Below, piece by piece: positions 45,295 through 56,857 of a stretch of 64,000 nucleotides of DNA. Each line of letters starts with the position of its first letter. Positions within the stretch are counted from its first letter, which is position 1. A program made the translations under genes and the position numbers. The stretch is from Burkholderia cepacia (GTDB lineage Bacteria; Pseudomonadota; Gammaproteobacteria; Burkholderiales; Burkholderiaceae). Under the pieces are notes generated by a model. It did not search any database, was not told the DNA's origin, and saw nothing but the letters and a program-made list of their open reading frames with translations. The stretch covers positions 3,286,001 to 3,350,000 of the forward strand of contig NZ_CP013443.1 of the NCBI RefSeq assembly GCF_001718835.1. The letters are read 5' to 3'.

Positions 45295-46864
45295 CGAAGT
45301 CGTCGATCTGTCGCGTCTGCAGTTCGGCATCACGGCGCTCTACCACTTCCTGTTCGTGCCGCTGACGCTCGGCCTGTCCTGGCTGCTCGTCATCATGGAA
45401 GCCGTCTACGTGATGACCGGCAAACAGGTCTACAAGGACATGACCCAGTTCTGGGGCAAGCTGTTCGGGATCAACTTCGCGATGGGCGTGACGACCGGCA
45501 TCACGCTCGAATTCCAGTTCGGCACGAACTGGTCGTACTACTCGCACTATGTCGGCGACATCTTCGGCGTGCCGCTCGCGGTCGAAGGCCTGATGGCGTT
45601 CTTCCTCGAATCGACGTTCGTCGGCCTGTTCTTCTTCGGCTGGAACCGCCTGTCGAAGGTCAAGCACCTGATGGTCACGTTCCTCGTCGCGCTGGGCTCG
45701 AACCTGTCCGCGCTGTGGATCCTCGTCGCGAACGGCTGGATGAACAACCCGGTCGGCGCCGAGTTCAACTACCAGACGATGCGCATGGAACTGACGAACC
45801 TGTTCGACGTGCTGTTCAACCCGGTCGCGCAGGTGAAGTTCGTGCACACCGTGTCGGCCGGCTACGTGACGGCCGCGATGTTCGTGCTCGGCATCTCGTC
45901 GTGGTACCTGCTGAAGAAGCGCGACACCGACTTCGCACTGCGCTCGTTCGCGGTCGCGGCCGGCTTCGGTCTGGCGTCGACGCTCTGCGTGATCGTGCTC
46001 GGCGACGAATCGGGCTACACGACCGGCGAAGTGCAGAAGATGAAGCTCGCCGCGATCGAATCGGAATGGGAAACCCAGCCGGCGCCGGCCTCGTTCACGC
46101 TGATCGGCATCCCGAACCAGAAGGAAGAGCGCACCGACTACGCGATCAAGATCCCGTACGCGCTCGGCCTGATCGCGACGCGCTCGATCGACGAGCCGGT
46201 GATCGGCCTGCGCGAACTCGCGAAGCGCAGCGAGGAGCACATCCAGAGCGGGATGGTCGCGTACGGCGCATTGCAGAAGATCAAGGAAGGCGACACGAGC
46301 GATGCGACCCGCGCACTGTTCGACCAGCACAAGCAGTATCTCGGCTACGGGTTGATGCTCAAGCAGTTCACGCCGAACGTGGTCGATGCGACGCCGGAGC
46401 AGATCAAGGCCGCCGCGAAGAAGACGATCCCGCCGGTCGCGCCCGTGTTCTTCTCGTTCCGGATCATGGTGTTCCTCGGCTTCCTGTTCCTCGCGACCTT
46501 CGTCGCCGCGTTCTGGCTCTGTGCGCGCCGGCAGCTGCTGCAGGACAACCGCCGCTGGTTCCTGCGCTATGCGGTGTGGGCGATCCCGCTGCCGTGGCTC
46601 GCCGCGGAATTCGGCTGGGTCGTCGCCGAGCTCGGCCGCCAGCCGTGGACGATCGCGGGCATCCTGCCGACGCATCTGTCCGCGTCCAGCCTGACGTCGA
46701 CGGACCTGTACCTGAGCCTCGCCGGTTTCATCGCGTTCTACACCGCGCTGTTCGTCATCGAGATCAAGCTGATGTTCAAGTACGCGCGCCTCGGCCCGTC
46801 GTCGCTGCACACCGGCCGCTATCACCACGAACTCGCGGCCGCCAGCGAGCGCGCCCCGGCCTGA
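45284..46864 (+). CDS. cydA: Cytochrome bd ubiquinol oxidase subunit I
   Basis: A 526-residue subunit carrying haems b558, b595 and d. The axial His lies in LQFGITALYHFLFVPLTLGL (His21), MAFFLESTFVGLFFFGWNRL is the conserved haem d region with Glu, and GWVVAELGRQPWTIAGILPT is the conserved C-terminal loop. The periplasmic Q loop is of the long E. coli type (WETQPAPASF onward). It oxidises ubiquinol and reduces oxygen with very high affinity, keeping respiration going in microaerobic conditions. Confidence 0.96.
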   Translation: MISSEVVDLSRLQFGITALYHFLFVPLTLGLSWLLVIMEAVYVMTGKQVYKDMTQFWGKLFGINFAMGVTTGITLEFQFGTNWSYYSHYVGDIFGVPLAVEGLMAFFLESTFVGLFFFGWNRLSKVKHLMVTFLVALGSNLSALWILVANGWMNNPVGAEFNYQTMRMELTNLFDVLFNPVAQVKFVHTVSAGYVTAAMFVLGISSWYLLKKRDTDFALRSFAVAAGFGLASTLCVIVLGDESGYTTGEVQKMKLAAIESEWETQPAPASFTLIGIPNQKEERTDYAIKIPYALGLIATRSIDEPVIGLRELAKRSEEHIQSGMVAYGALQKIKEGDTSDATRALFDQHKQYLGYGLMLKQFTPNVVDATPEQIKAAAKKTIPPVAPVFFSFRIMVFLGFLFLATFVAAFWLCARRQLLQDNRRWFLRYAVWAIPLPWLAAEFGWVVAELGRQPWTIAGILPTHLSASSLTSTDLYLSLAGFIAFYTALFVIEIKLMFKYARLGPSSLHTGRYHHELAAASERAPA

Positions 46865-46895
46865 GCACGCACCTGAAACGGAACAAGGAATCGCT

Positions 46896-48032
46896 ATGGA
46901 CTATGCAACTCTCAAGCTGATCTGGTGGCTGCTCGTCGGCGTGCTGCTGATCGGCTTCGCCGTCACCGACGGCTTCGACATGGGCGCGACCGCGCTGCTG
47001 CCGTTCCTCGGCAAGACCGACGACGAACGCCGCATCATCGTCAACACCGTCGGTGCGACGTGGGAAGGCAACCAGGTGTGGCTGATCACGGCCGGCGGCG
47101 CGATGTTCGCGGCCTGGCCGCTCGTCTACGCGGCGTCGTTCTCCGGCTTCTACTTCGCGATGCTGCTCGTGCTGTTCGCGTTGTTCTTCCGGCCGGTGGG
47201 CTTCGACTACCGCAGCAAGCGCCCCGACCCGCGCTGGCGCGCGGGCTGGGACTGGGGCCTGTTCGTCGGCGGTTTCGTGCCGGCGCTCGTGTTCGGCGTC
47301 GCGTTCGGCAACCTGCTGCAAGGCGTGCCGTTCAAGTTCGACAGCGACCTGCGCGTGACCTATTACGGCGGCTTCTGGGCGCTGCTGAACCCGTTCGCGC
47401 TGCTGTGCGGGCTCGTCAGCCTCACGATGCTCGTTGCGCACGGTGCGGCCTTCATCAAGATGAAGACCGAAGGCGTGATCGCGCGCCGCGCGTCGGTCGC
47501 GCTGCGCGTGGCGTCGCTCCTCGCGGTCGTGCTGTTCGTGCTGGCCGGCGTGCTGATCGCGTCGACCATCGGCGGCTTCCACATCACGCACGCCGCGCCG
47601 ACCGATACGGTCGCGAACCCGCTGCTCAAGGACGTCGCCGCGGGCTCGGGCCTGTGGCTCGCGAACTACGGCGAATTCCCGTGGATGATCGCGGCGCCCG
47701 TCGTCGGGATCGCGGGCGGCCTGCTGGCGATGCTGCTCGCCGGCTCGCGCCTCGAGAAGACGGCGTTCTTCTGCACCGGCCTGATGATCGTCGGCGTGAT
47801 CCTGACCGCCGGCTTCTCGATGTTCCCGTTCATCATGCCGTCGTCGCTCGACCCGAAGAGCAGCCTGACCGTGTGGGATTCGACGTCGAGCCACATGACG
47901 CTGCAGGTGATGCTGTTCGCGGTGATCGTGTTCCTGCCGCTCATCCTGCTCTACACGAGCTGGGTGTATCGCGTGATGCGCGGCAAGGTCACGCGCGAGG
48001 TGCTCGAAGAGAACAAGCATTCGATGTATTGA
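46896..48032 (+). CDS. cydB: Cytochrome bd ubiquinol oxidase subunit II
   Basis: A 378-residue membrane subunit with about nine helices. GFAVTDGFDMGATALLPFLG and NTVGATWEGNQVWLITAGGA are its signatures. It pairs with CydA and stabilises the haem site. It starts 31 bases after cydA with AGGAATCGCT as the binding site; cydX follows by 55 bases. Confidence 0.95.
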   Translation: MDYATLKLIWWLLVGVLLIGFAVTDGFDMGATALLPFLGKTDDERRIIVNTVGATWEGNQVWLITAGGAMFAAWPLVYAASFSGFYFAMLLVLFALFFRPVGFDYRSKRPDPRWRAGWDWGLFVGGFVPALVFGVAFGNLLQGVPFKFDSDLRVTYYGGFWALLNPFALLCGLVSLTMLVAHGAAFIKMKTEGVIARRASVALRVASLLAVVLFVLAGVLIASTIGGFHITHAAPTDTVANPLLKDVAAGSGLWLANYGEFPWMIAAPVVGIAGGLLAMLLAGSRLEKTAFFCTGLMIVGVILTAGFSMFPFIMPSSLDPKSSLTVWDSTSSHMTLQVMLFAVIVFLPLILLYTSWVYRVMRGKVTREVLEENKHSMY

Positions 48033-48087
48033 ACCCGGCCGGGGTGCGCAGGCGCCCCGCCGCCCCCGTTTCGCAAGGAGTCGGATC

Positions 48088-48213
48088 ATGTGGTATTTCA
48101 GCTGGATTCTCGGTATCGGCGTCGCGCTGTCGTTCGGCATCGTCAATGCGATGTGGCTCGAAGCGCAGCCGAAGCGCGTCGCGCCGGCCGGCGCGAAAGC
48201 CGACCGGGCCTGA
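48088..48213 (+). CDS. cydX: Cytochrome bd small subunit CydX (41 aa)
   Basis: MWYFSWILGIGVALSFGIVN followed by AMWLEAQ, the diagnostic CydX/YbgT sequence: one transmembrane helix with conserved Trp residues and a Glu. It stabilises the haems of CydAB. AAGGAG precedes the ATG. The tail after residue 27 is basic and Ala-rich. It is missed by length-limited gene finding. Confidence 0.95.
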   Translation: MWYFSWILGIGVALSFGIVNAMWLEAQPKRVAPAGAKADRA

Positions 48214-48291
48214 TGCGGCGGCGGCCGCCGCCGCGCACGCCCGGACGACATGCGCCGGGCGCGCCGGACGGATCGTCCGTCCCGCAGCAGC

Positions 48292-48319
48292 CAACCTCGC
48301 CTCGCGCGAGGTTTTTTTT
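48292..48319 (+). terminator. Intrinsic terminator after cydX
   Basis: AACCTCGC, loop CTC, GCGAGGTT and a run of T. Confidence 0.9.
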
Positions 48320-48375
48320 CGCCTGCGCCAGCCGCCTCGCGTCGCCCCCACGTCAAAATTCAATGCCACTCTGGA

Positions 48376-48401
48376 ACCAAATTAATACCACTTGAATACC
48401 A
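48376..48401. promoter_or_regulatory. Three ACCA half-sites at 11-base spacing, probable nag regulator site
   Basis: ACCA occurs at 48376, 48387 and 48398, each 11 bases apart, within AATACCACTTGAATACCA. The last two share AATACCA with the operator before the gntR gene (58850-58875). Same-face helical spacing suggests a protein-binding site for the nag regulator. Confidence 0.5.
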
Positions 48402-48417
48402 ATAAAAGGTTTCATAA

Positions 48418-48477
48418 GATCTTTCACGCGGCCGTCCACGGGCCGCGTCCACTTGGGTGGAGGAGACATGAAAGATC
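48418..48477 (+). ncRNA. Possible three-way-junction RNA leader
   Basis: Outer stem P1: GATCTTTCA (48418-48426) with TGAAAGATC (48469-48477). P2: CGCGGCC (48427-48433) with GGCCGCG (48441-48447). P3: TCCAC (48448-48452) with GTGGA (48457-48461). The three stems abut with almost no linker. The AGGAG and ATG of a 32-codon ORF lie in P3/junction and P1. TCCAC is repeated in the P2 loop, so GTGGA has two possible partners. Confidence 0.45.
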
Positions 48478-48566
48478 ACCGCTTGGGCCCCCGCGGCGCC
48501 ACGCCGAACCGTGAGCGTCCGGGGACCGGCCGCGCCGCCGCGCCCATCGACATGCGCCGCTCATGA
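48468..48566 (+). CDS. Small ORF (32 aa) with a strong ribosome binding site
   Basis: ATG 48468 follows GGAGGAGAC. The product starts MKDHRLGPRGATPNRERPGT and has no recognisable domain; it is basic and Gly/Arg-rich. It could be a leader peptide for the hexosaminidase gene, 200 bases downstream, or chance. Confidence 0.3.
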   Translation: MKDHRLGPRGATPNRERPGTGRAAAPIDMRRS

Positions 48567-48766
48567 ACGCGCACGGCCGGCGCGCGTGCCGCGAACCTGA
48601 TCCGTAGCGCTCGGCACCGCGCGCCTTATGCACGCCTTGCGCACTTCTTCGTGCCCCCTCGCCCGCGCGCGGCCCCCAGCCTTTCCCCGCAGCCTCCTTG
48701 AAAGACCCGATCGCAGCGACGTAATCCCACGGCGTCGTATCGCCGAACTTTTTTTGAGGAATCCCC
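48567..48766. other. Leader region before the hexosaminidase gene
   Basis: About 200 bases without a gene. AACTTTTTTTGAGGAATCCCC immediately precedes the ATG, giving a T-rich stretch and a GAGG binding site. Confidence 0.4.
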
Positions 48767-51250
48767 ATGAATCGAATCCTGCATTCCCTGTGCGCCGGCG
48801 CGCTGATCGCGGCGGCGCTGTCGCCGGCCGCGTCGCCCGCGCAGACGCCCGTGCGCGCGACGCCCGGCGCGAGCGCGAACGCCGCCCCGCCGACGCCCGC
48901 CGGGCTCGCGGCGCGGCTGTCGAACGGCCTCGCGCTGCGCGTCGCCGTCGACAACAATCACGCGGCCTCGGCGGGCGTGCCGTGCGCCGACCTCGGCGCC
49001 GACGGCGCGGCCTGCGCGACCGGCCGCCTGATCCTGCAGAACCGCGGCCACCAGGCGATCGCCGACGGCGGCTGGAAGCTCTACCTGCACAGCATCCGCC
49101 GCCTGCTGCGAATCGATCGCCCCGGCTTCGCGCTGCGGCGGCTCACCGGCGACCTGTACGAACTGACACCGCAACCCGGCTCGGTGCGGCTTGCACCGGG
49201 CGAACGCATCGAACTGCCGTTCGTCGCCGAATACTGGCTGCTGCGCTACAGCGACGTGATCCCGCGCCCGTACGTGGTCGTCGATGGCGCACCGCCCGCC
49301 GTGCTCCGCTACGACGACACCGACGACGAGCTGCGCTACGTCGAATCGCTGCCGGCCGACGCGCAGAACAACTCGACGGGCAACGCGCCGCCCGTGGCCG
49401 CGCGGCCCGACCCGAGCCGCGCGCTGCCGAGCGTGAAGCGGCAGCGCATGCTGGGCGGCACGCTCGAGCTGCGCGGTGTCGAGCTCGCGCTGCCGGAGCT
49501 CCCGTCCGCACAAGTGGCGGCGTTGCGCGAGCGCGCGACGACGCTCGGGCTCGACGGCGCGCGCGTGCCGGTGCGGGGTGCCGTCGCGCCGCGCCGGCTG
49601 CCGGCCGACATCGCGACGCCGGGCGGCTACCGGCTCGCGATCGGGCCGCGCGGCGTGCTGATCGAGGGCTACGATCGCGCCGGCCTCTACTACGGCGTGC
49701 AGACGCTCTACTCGCTCGCACCGGCCGGCGGCGGCCCGATCCCGGCGATGCTCGTCGAGGACGCGCCGCGCTTCACGCATCGCGGAATGCACGTCGACCT
49801 CGCCCGCAACTTCAAGCATCCGGCGACGCTGCGCCGCCTGATCGACCAGATGAGCGCGTACAAGCTCAATCGCCTGCACCTGCATCTGTCGGACGACGAG
49901 GGCTGGCGCATCGAGATTCCCGGCCTGCCCGAACTGACCGCGATCGGTTCGCGCCGCTGCCACGACCCGAGCGAGACGCGCTGCCTGCTGCCGCAGCTCG
50001 GCTCCGGCCCGGACAACCGCTCGGGCGGCGGCTACCTGAGCCGCGACGACTACGTGGCGCTCGTGCGCTACGCGGCCGCGCATTTCGTCGAGATCATCCC
50101 CGAGATCGACATGCCCGCGCATGCGCGGGCAGCCGTCGTGACGATGGAGGCACGATACCGGCGGCTGCATGCGGCCGGGCGCGAGCAGGAAGCGAACGCC
50201 TACCGGCTGCTCGATCCGCAGGACACGTCGAACCTGACGACGGTGCAGTTCTACGACCGCCGCAGCGACCTGAACCCGTGCGTGCCGGGCGCGCTCAATT
50301 TCGCGTCGAAGGTGATCCGCGAGATCGCGGCGATGCATGCGGATGCGCAGGCGCCGCTGCACATCTGGCATTACGGCGGCGACGAGGCCAAGAACATCTT
50401 CCTCGGCGGAGGCTTCCAGCCGCTGAACGGCACCGATCCGAACAAGGGGCGCATCGATCTCGCCGCGCAGGACAAGCCGTGGGCGCGTTCGCCCGCATGC
50501 ACGGCGCTGCTCCAGCGCGGCGAGATCAAGTCGATCGACGAGCTGCCGACGCGTTTCGCGCAGCAGGTGAGCGCGGCGGTCAGCGCGAACGGGATCGACA
50601 CGATGGCCGCGTGGCAGGACGGCATCAAGCATGCGAACGGGCCGCAGGACTTCGGCACGCGCCACGTGATGGTGTCGCTGTGGGACACGATCTTCTGGGG
50701 GGCGTCGGACAGCGCGCGCGACCTGAGCGGCAAGGGCTATCTGACGGTGCTCGCGCTGCCCGACTACCTGTACTTCGACTTCCCGTACACGCTCAACCCG
50801 CGCGAGCGCGGTTACTACTGGGGCTCGCATGCGACGGACGAGTACAAGGTGTTCTCGCTCGCGCCGGAGAACCTGCCGCAGAATGCCGAAGTGATGGGCG
50901 ACCGTGACGGCAACCCGTTCGAGGTCACCGGCACGGGCCCCGCACCGCGCATCGAGGGCATGCAGGGGCAGGCGTGGGGCGAGGTGATGCGCAACGACAC
51001 CTTCCTCGAATACATGGCCTATCCGCGGCTGCTCGCGCTCGCCGAGCGCGCGTGGCACCGCGCCGACTGGGAACTGCCGTATGCGGCCGGCGTGCGCTAC
51101 AAGCGCGGCGACACGCATCACGTCGACACGGCCGCGCTGCAGCGCGACTGGGCCGGTTTCGCGACGCTGCTCACGCAACGCGAATTGCCGAAGCTCGACC
51201 GGGCCGGTGTCGGCTACCGGAAGCCGACCTTCACGCTGACGAACGAGTGA
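48767..51250 (+). CDS. Secreted GH20 beta-N-acetylhexosaminidase (chitobiase-like)
   Basis: An 827-residue enzyme with a signal peptide (SLCAGALIAAALSPAASPAQ). It contains the N-terminal carbohydrate-binding CHB_HEX-type domain (about 45-190), a GH20b alpha/beta domain (about 220-330) and the catalytic TIM barrel (about 340-770). The catalytic pair is Asp539-Glu540 in WHYGGDEAKNIF. RGMHVDLARNFKHPATLRRL and LHLHLSDDEGWRIEIPGL are GH20 landmarks. It releases GlcNAc from chitobiose or longer chitin ends in the periplasm or outside. It converges on the nag operon, whose products use the GlcNAc. Confidence 0.94.
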   Translation: MNRILHSLCAGALIAAALSPAASPAQTPVRATPGASANAAPPTPAGLAARLSNGLALRVAVDNNHAASAGVPCADLGADGAACATGRLILQNRGHQAIADGGWKLYLHSIRRLLRIDRPGFALRRLTGDLYELTPQPGSVRLAPGERIELPFVAEYWLLRYSDVIPRPYVVVDGAPPAVLRYDDTDDELRYVESLPADAQNNSTGNAPPVAARPDPSRALPSVKRQRMLGGTLELRGVELALPELPSAQVAALRERATTLGLDGARVPVRGAVAPRRLPADIATPGGYRLAIGPRGVLIEGYDRAGLYYGVQTLYSLAPAGGGPIPAMLVEDAPRFTHRGMHVDLARNFKHPATLRRLIDQMSAYKLNRLHLHLSDDEGWRIEIPGLPELTAIGSRRCHDPSETRCLLPQLGSGPDNRSGGGYLSRDDYVALVRYAAAHFVEIIPEIDMPAHARAAVVTMEARYRRLHAAGREQEANAYRLLDPQDTSNLTTVQFYDRRSDLNPCVPGALNFASKVIREIAAMHADAQAPLHIWHYGGDEAKNIFLGGGFQPLNGTDPNKGRIDLAAQDKPWARSPACTALLQRGEIKSIDELPTRFAQQVSAAVSANGIDTMAAWQDGIKHANGPQDFGTRHVMVSLWDTIFWGASDSARDLSGKGYLTVLALPDYLYFDFPYTLNPRERGYYWGSHATDEYKVFSLAPENLPQNAEVMGDRDGNPFEVTGTGPAPRIEGMQGQAWGEVMRNDTFLEYMAYPRLLALAERAWHRADWELPYAAGVRYKRGDTHHVDTAALQRDWAGFATLLTQRELPKLDRAGVGYRKPTFTLTNE

Positions 51251-51297
51251 GCGGCGGCCGGGGGCGCGCTTCGCGCGCGCCCTCGGTGGTTCACCCC

Positions 51298-51338
51298 AAA
51301 CAAAAACGGCTTGCGATCATCGCAAGCCGTTTTTGTTT
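51298..51338. terminator. Bidirectional terminator between hexosaminidase and nagE
   Basis: AAACAAAAACGGCTTGCG and CGCAAGCCGTTTTTGTTT form an 18-bp stem around ATCAT. It serves both converging genes. Confidence 0.93.
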
Positions 51339-51394
51339 CCCGACCGGCGCGAACCCGTCACCGGGATTCACGCCGGCGCCGGTCGCCGGTCACA

Positions 51395-53164
51395 TCACGC
51401 GGGCTGGGCAGCCGCGCTCCCGCCCGCCGAAGGCAGACGCGCCGCCAGCAGCAGCGCGTAGCGCGAAGCCGACGCACCGCAGACGATGTGGAACGTATCG
51501 GCCCCGACCCAAGCGACGTCGAGCGCACCGAGACGATCGCGATCGACCGCCGACGGGTCGCGCACGACCACACGCAGGCGCGTGGTCGCGATCGCATCGA
51601 GCGACACGACGTTGGTCGCGCCGCCGAACACCGCGAGCCAGCGCGCCGGCTCCGGATCGAGCGGACCGGCGGCCGCACCCGTGACGGGCTGCGCCGCGGC
51701 GGCCGTCGCCGTCGACGCGGCACCGGTCGCGCCGCTGCCGATCGCGGCACGCATCTCGTCGGCAATGATGTCCGCCTCGGGCCCGATGATCACCTGCACG
51801 CTGTTGCCGCCGCGCTTGAGCACGCCGCGCGCGCCGATCGACTTCAGTTCCGGCTCCGAGATCTTCTCCGGATCGACGACGGTCAGGCGCAGGCGCGTCG
51901 TGCATGCGTCGACGACCGACAGGTTGCCGGCCCCGCCGAGCGCGGCGATGTAGCGCTGCGCGCGCGGCGCGGCAGCCACCGCGGCGGCGCCCGCCGCCGG
52001 CGCGACGAAGCCGCCCGATGCGTACGATTCGGCGGCCGCGTCGGCCGATGCCGGCTCACGGCCCGGCGTGGCCATGTTGAACTTGCGGATGAAGAAGCGG
52101 AACAGCCCGTAGTACGCGGCGCCGTACGCGATGCCGAGCGGGATCGCGATCCAGCCCTTCGTCGACAGCCCGTAGTTCAGCACGTAGTCGATCGCGCCGG
52201 CCGAGAACGTGAAACCGAGCTTCACGCCGAGGATCTGGCAGATCGCGAGCGACAACCCCGTCAGCACCGCGTGGATCACGTACAGCACCGGTGCGAGGAA
52301 CATGAAGCTGAATTCGATCGGCTCGGTCACGCCGGTCAGGAACGACGTGAGCGCCATCGAGAACAGCAGGCCGCCGACCATCGCGCGGCGCTCCTTCGGT
52401 GCCTCGTGCAGCATCGCGAGACACGCGGCCGGCAGGCCGAACATCATGATCGGAAAGAAGCCGGCCATGAAGGTGCCCGCGGTCGGGTCGCCCGCGAAGA
52501 AGCGGTGCAGGTCGCCGTGCACGATCTCGCCGCCGGCGGGCGGCGTGAAGTTGCCGAACACGAACCACGCGAGCGAGTTGATGATGTGGTGCAGGCCCGT
52601 GACGAGCAGCAGGCGGTTCAGGAAGCCGAACACGAACGCACCGATCGCGCCCGCCGTCGTCAGCCACTGGCCGGCCGCGTCGATCGCATGCTGGACCGGC
52701 TGCCACACGTACCCGAACGCGATGCCGAGTACCACGCACACCAGCCCCGTGATGATCGGCACGAACCGCTTGCCGCCGAAGAACGCGAGGTAGTCCGGCA
52801 GCTTGATGTCCTTGTAGCGGTTGTACAGCAGGCCCGCGACCACACCCGCGATGATCCCGGACAGCACGCCCATGTTCAGCTTGGGATCGATGTCCTTCAT
52901 GATCGCGGTTTCGATCAGGTAGCCGATCGCGCCCGCGAGTGCCGCCACGCCGTTGTTGTCCTTCGCGAAACCGACCGCCACGCCGATCGCGAACAGCAGC
53001 GGCAGGTTGTCGAAGATCGCGCCGCCGGCGTCGGCGATCATCTTGATGTTGAACACGTCCGGCTGGCCGAGTCGCAGCAGGATGCCGGCGACCGGCAATA
53101 CCGCGATCGGCAGCATCAGTGCCCGGCCCAGGCCCTGTATTTTCAGAAACGGATTCCCGTTCAT
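51395..53164 (-). CDS. nagE: PTS N-acetylglucosamine transporter EIICB with an extra EIIB-like domain
   Basis: A 589-residue permease. EIIC (about 1-370) has the glucose/GlcNAc-family sequences GRALMLPIAVLPVAGILLRL, VTGLHHIINSLAWFVFGNF and LTSFLTGVTEPIEFSFMFLA. The first EIIB domain (about 400-480) has the phosphorylated Cys421 in NLSVVDACTTRLRLTV. An Ala-rich linker then leads to a second EIIB-like domain (about 515-580) where the Cys is missing (NVVSLDAIATTRLRVVVRDP). No EIIA is attached; that comes from the fusion protein upstream. It imports and phosphorylates GlcNAc. Confidence 0.95.
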   Translation of the reverse strand: MNGNPFLKIQGLGRALMLPIAVLPVAGILLRLGQPDVFNIKMIADAGGAIFDNLPLLFAIGVAVGFAKDNNGVAALAGAIGYLIETAIMKDIDPKLNMGVLSGIIAGVVAGLLYNRYKDIKLPDYLAFFGGKRFVPIITGLVCVVLGIAFGYVWQPVQHAIDAAGQWLTTAGAIGAFVFGFLNRLLLVTGLHHIINSLAWFVFGNFTPPAGGEIVHGDLHRFFAGDPTAGTFMAGFFPIMMFGLPAACLAMLHEAPKERRAMVGGLLFSMALTSFLTGVTEPIEFSFMFLAPVLYVIHAVLTGLSLAICQILGVKLGFTFSAGAIDYVLNYGLSTKGWIAIPLGIAYGAAYYGLFRFFIRKFNMATPGREPASADAAAESYASGGFVAPAAGAAAVAAAPRAQRYIAALGGAGNLSVVDACTTRLRLTVVDPEKISEPELKSIGARGVLKRGGNSVQVIIGPEADIIADEMRAAIGSGATGAASTATAAAAQPVTGAAAGPLDPEPARWLAVFGGATNVVSLDAIATTRLRVVVRDPSAVDRDRLGALDVAWVGADTFHIVCGASASRYALLLAARLPSAGGSAAAQPA

Positions 53165-53251
53165 TCAGTCCTCCAATCCTTGTCTCGTCATTAATCGTCG
53201 TTGAGCTGATTGCTTTCGTCGTAATACGGGTCGCGAACCTGCCGTCGACGC

Positions 53252-55834
<2,583 letters not shown>

Positions 55835-55849
55835 CGGCTGTCTCGGCTA

Positions 55850-56857
55850 TCAGTGCGTTTCGGTGACTTTGTTCAGGTGGCGCGGCGTGTCGGGGTTGCG
55901 GCCGCGCGCGACGGCGAGATCCGCCGCCATCACGTAGAACGAAAGAATGGCGGCGATCGGGTCGAGCGCCGAATGGGCGGACTGCGCGAGCGGCAAGGTC
56001 GCGCCGGGCGTGCCGGCGGGCGCCGCGAGCAGCACGGCGGCGCCGCGTGCGCGCATGTCTTGCGCGAGCTGCAGCAGGCCCGCCTGCTCGGGCCCCGGCG
56101 GGGCGAACACGAGCAGCGGATAGTCGCGGTCGATCAGCTCCATCGGGCCGTGACGGACTTCGGCGCTCGAGAACGCCTCGGCCTGGATACCGGAGGTTTC
56201 CTTCAGCTTCAGCGCGGCTTCCTGCGCGATCGCGAGGCCCAGGCCGCGGCCGATCACGATCATCCGCTCGACACCCGCCAGCGCGGCGACGGCCTGCGAC
56301 CAGTCGAGCCGGCCGGCCTGCGCGAGCACGTCGGGCAGGCCGCGCAGCGCGGTCATCAGCGCGGCGTCGCGCTGCCAGTACGCGACGATCTGCGCGGACA
56401 GCGACAGCATCGCGATATAGCTCTTCGTCGCGGCGACCGACAATTCGGGGCCGGCGAGCAGCGGCAGCTGGTGCTCGCACGCGTCGGCGAGCGGCGACGG
56501 CAGCACGTTCACGGCCGCGACGGTGCGCGCGCCGGCTTCGCGCAGCGCGGCCATCGTATTGACGAGATCGGGACTCTTGCCCGACTGGGAGAAGGCGATC
56601 GCGAGCTGGTCCTGCACCTTCAACGGCGCCTGCTGCAGCGTGGCGACCGACATCGGCAGCGACGCGACCGGCACGCCGAGGCGGCTCATCGTCAGGCTCG
56701 CGAAATAGCTCGCGGCGTGATCCGAGCTGCCGCGTGCGACCGTCAGCGCGACGGCCGGCGGGTGATCGAGCAATTGGCCGGCGAGCGCTTCGACGCGCGC
56801 GGTGTCGGCGATCTGCGCGGCGACGACCTGGGCGGACTCGCGCGCTTCCTTAAGCAT
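55850..56857 (-). CDS. SIS-domain glucosamine-6-phosphate deaminase (NagB-II type)
   Basis: A 335-residue protein with two SIS domains like the isomerase half of GlmS: TVARGSSDHAASYFASLTMS, AIAFSQSGKSPDLVNTMAAL and AEVRHGPMELIDRDYPLLVF, ending NPDTPRHLNKVTETH. Such proteins replace classical NagB and convert glucosamine-6-phosphate to fructose-6-phosphate and ammonia. ATG 56857 gives an 8-base overlap with nagA; ATG 56884 would overlap by 35 bases. No classical nagB is in the window, which supports the role. Confidence 0.88.
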   Translation of the reverse strand: MLKEARESAQVVAAQIADTARVEALAGQLLDHPPAVALTVARGSSDHAASYFASLTMSRLGVPVASLPMSVATLQQAPLKVQDQLAIAFSQSGKSPDLVNTMAALREAGARTVAAVNVLPSPLADACEHQLPLLAGPELSVAATKSYIAMLSLSAQIVAYWQRDAALMTALRGLPDVLAQAGRLDWSQAVAALAGVERMIVIGRGLGLAIAQEAALKLKETSGIQAEAFSSAEVRHGPMELIDRDYPLLVFAPPGPEQAGLLQLAQDMRARGAAVLLAAPAGTPGATLPLAQSAHSALDPIAAILSFYVMAADLAVARGRNPDTPRHLNKVTETH

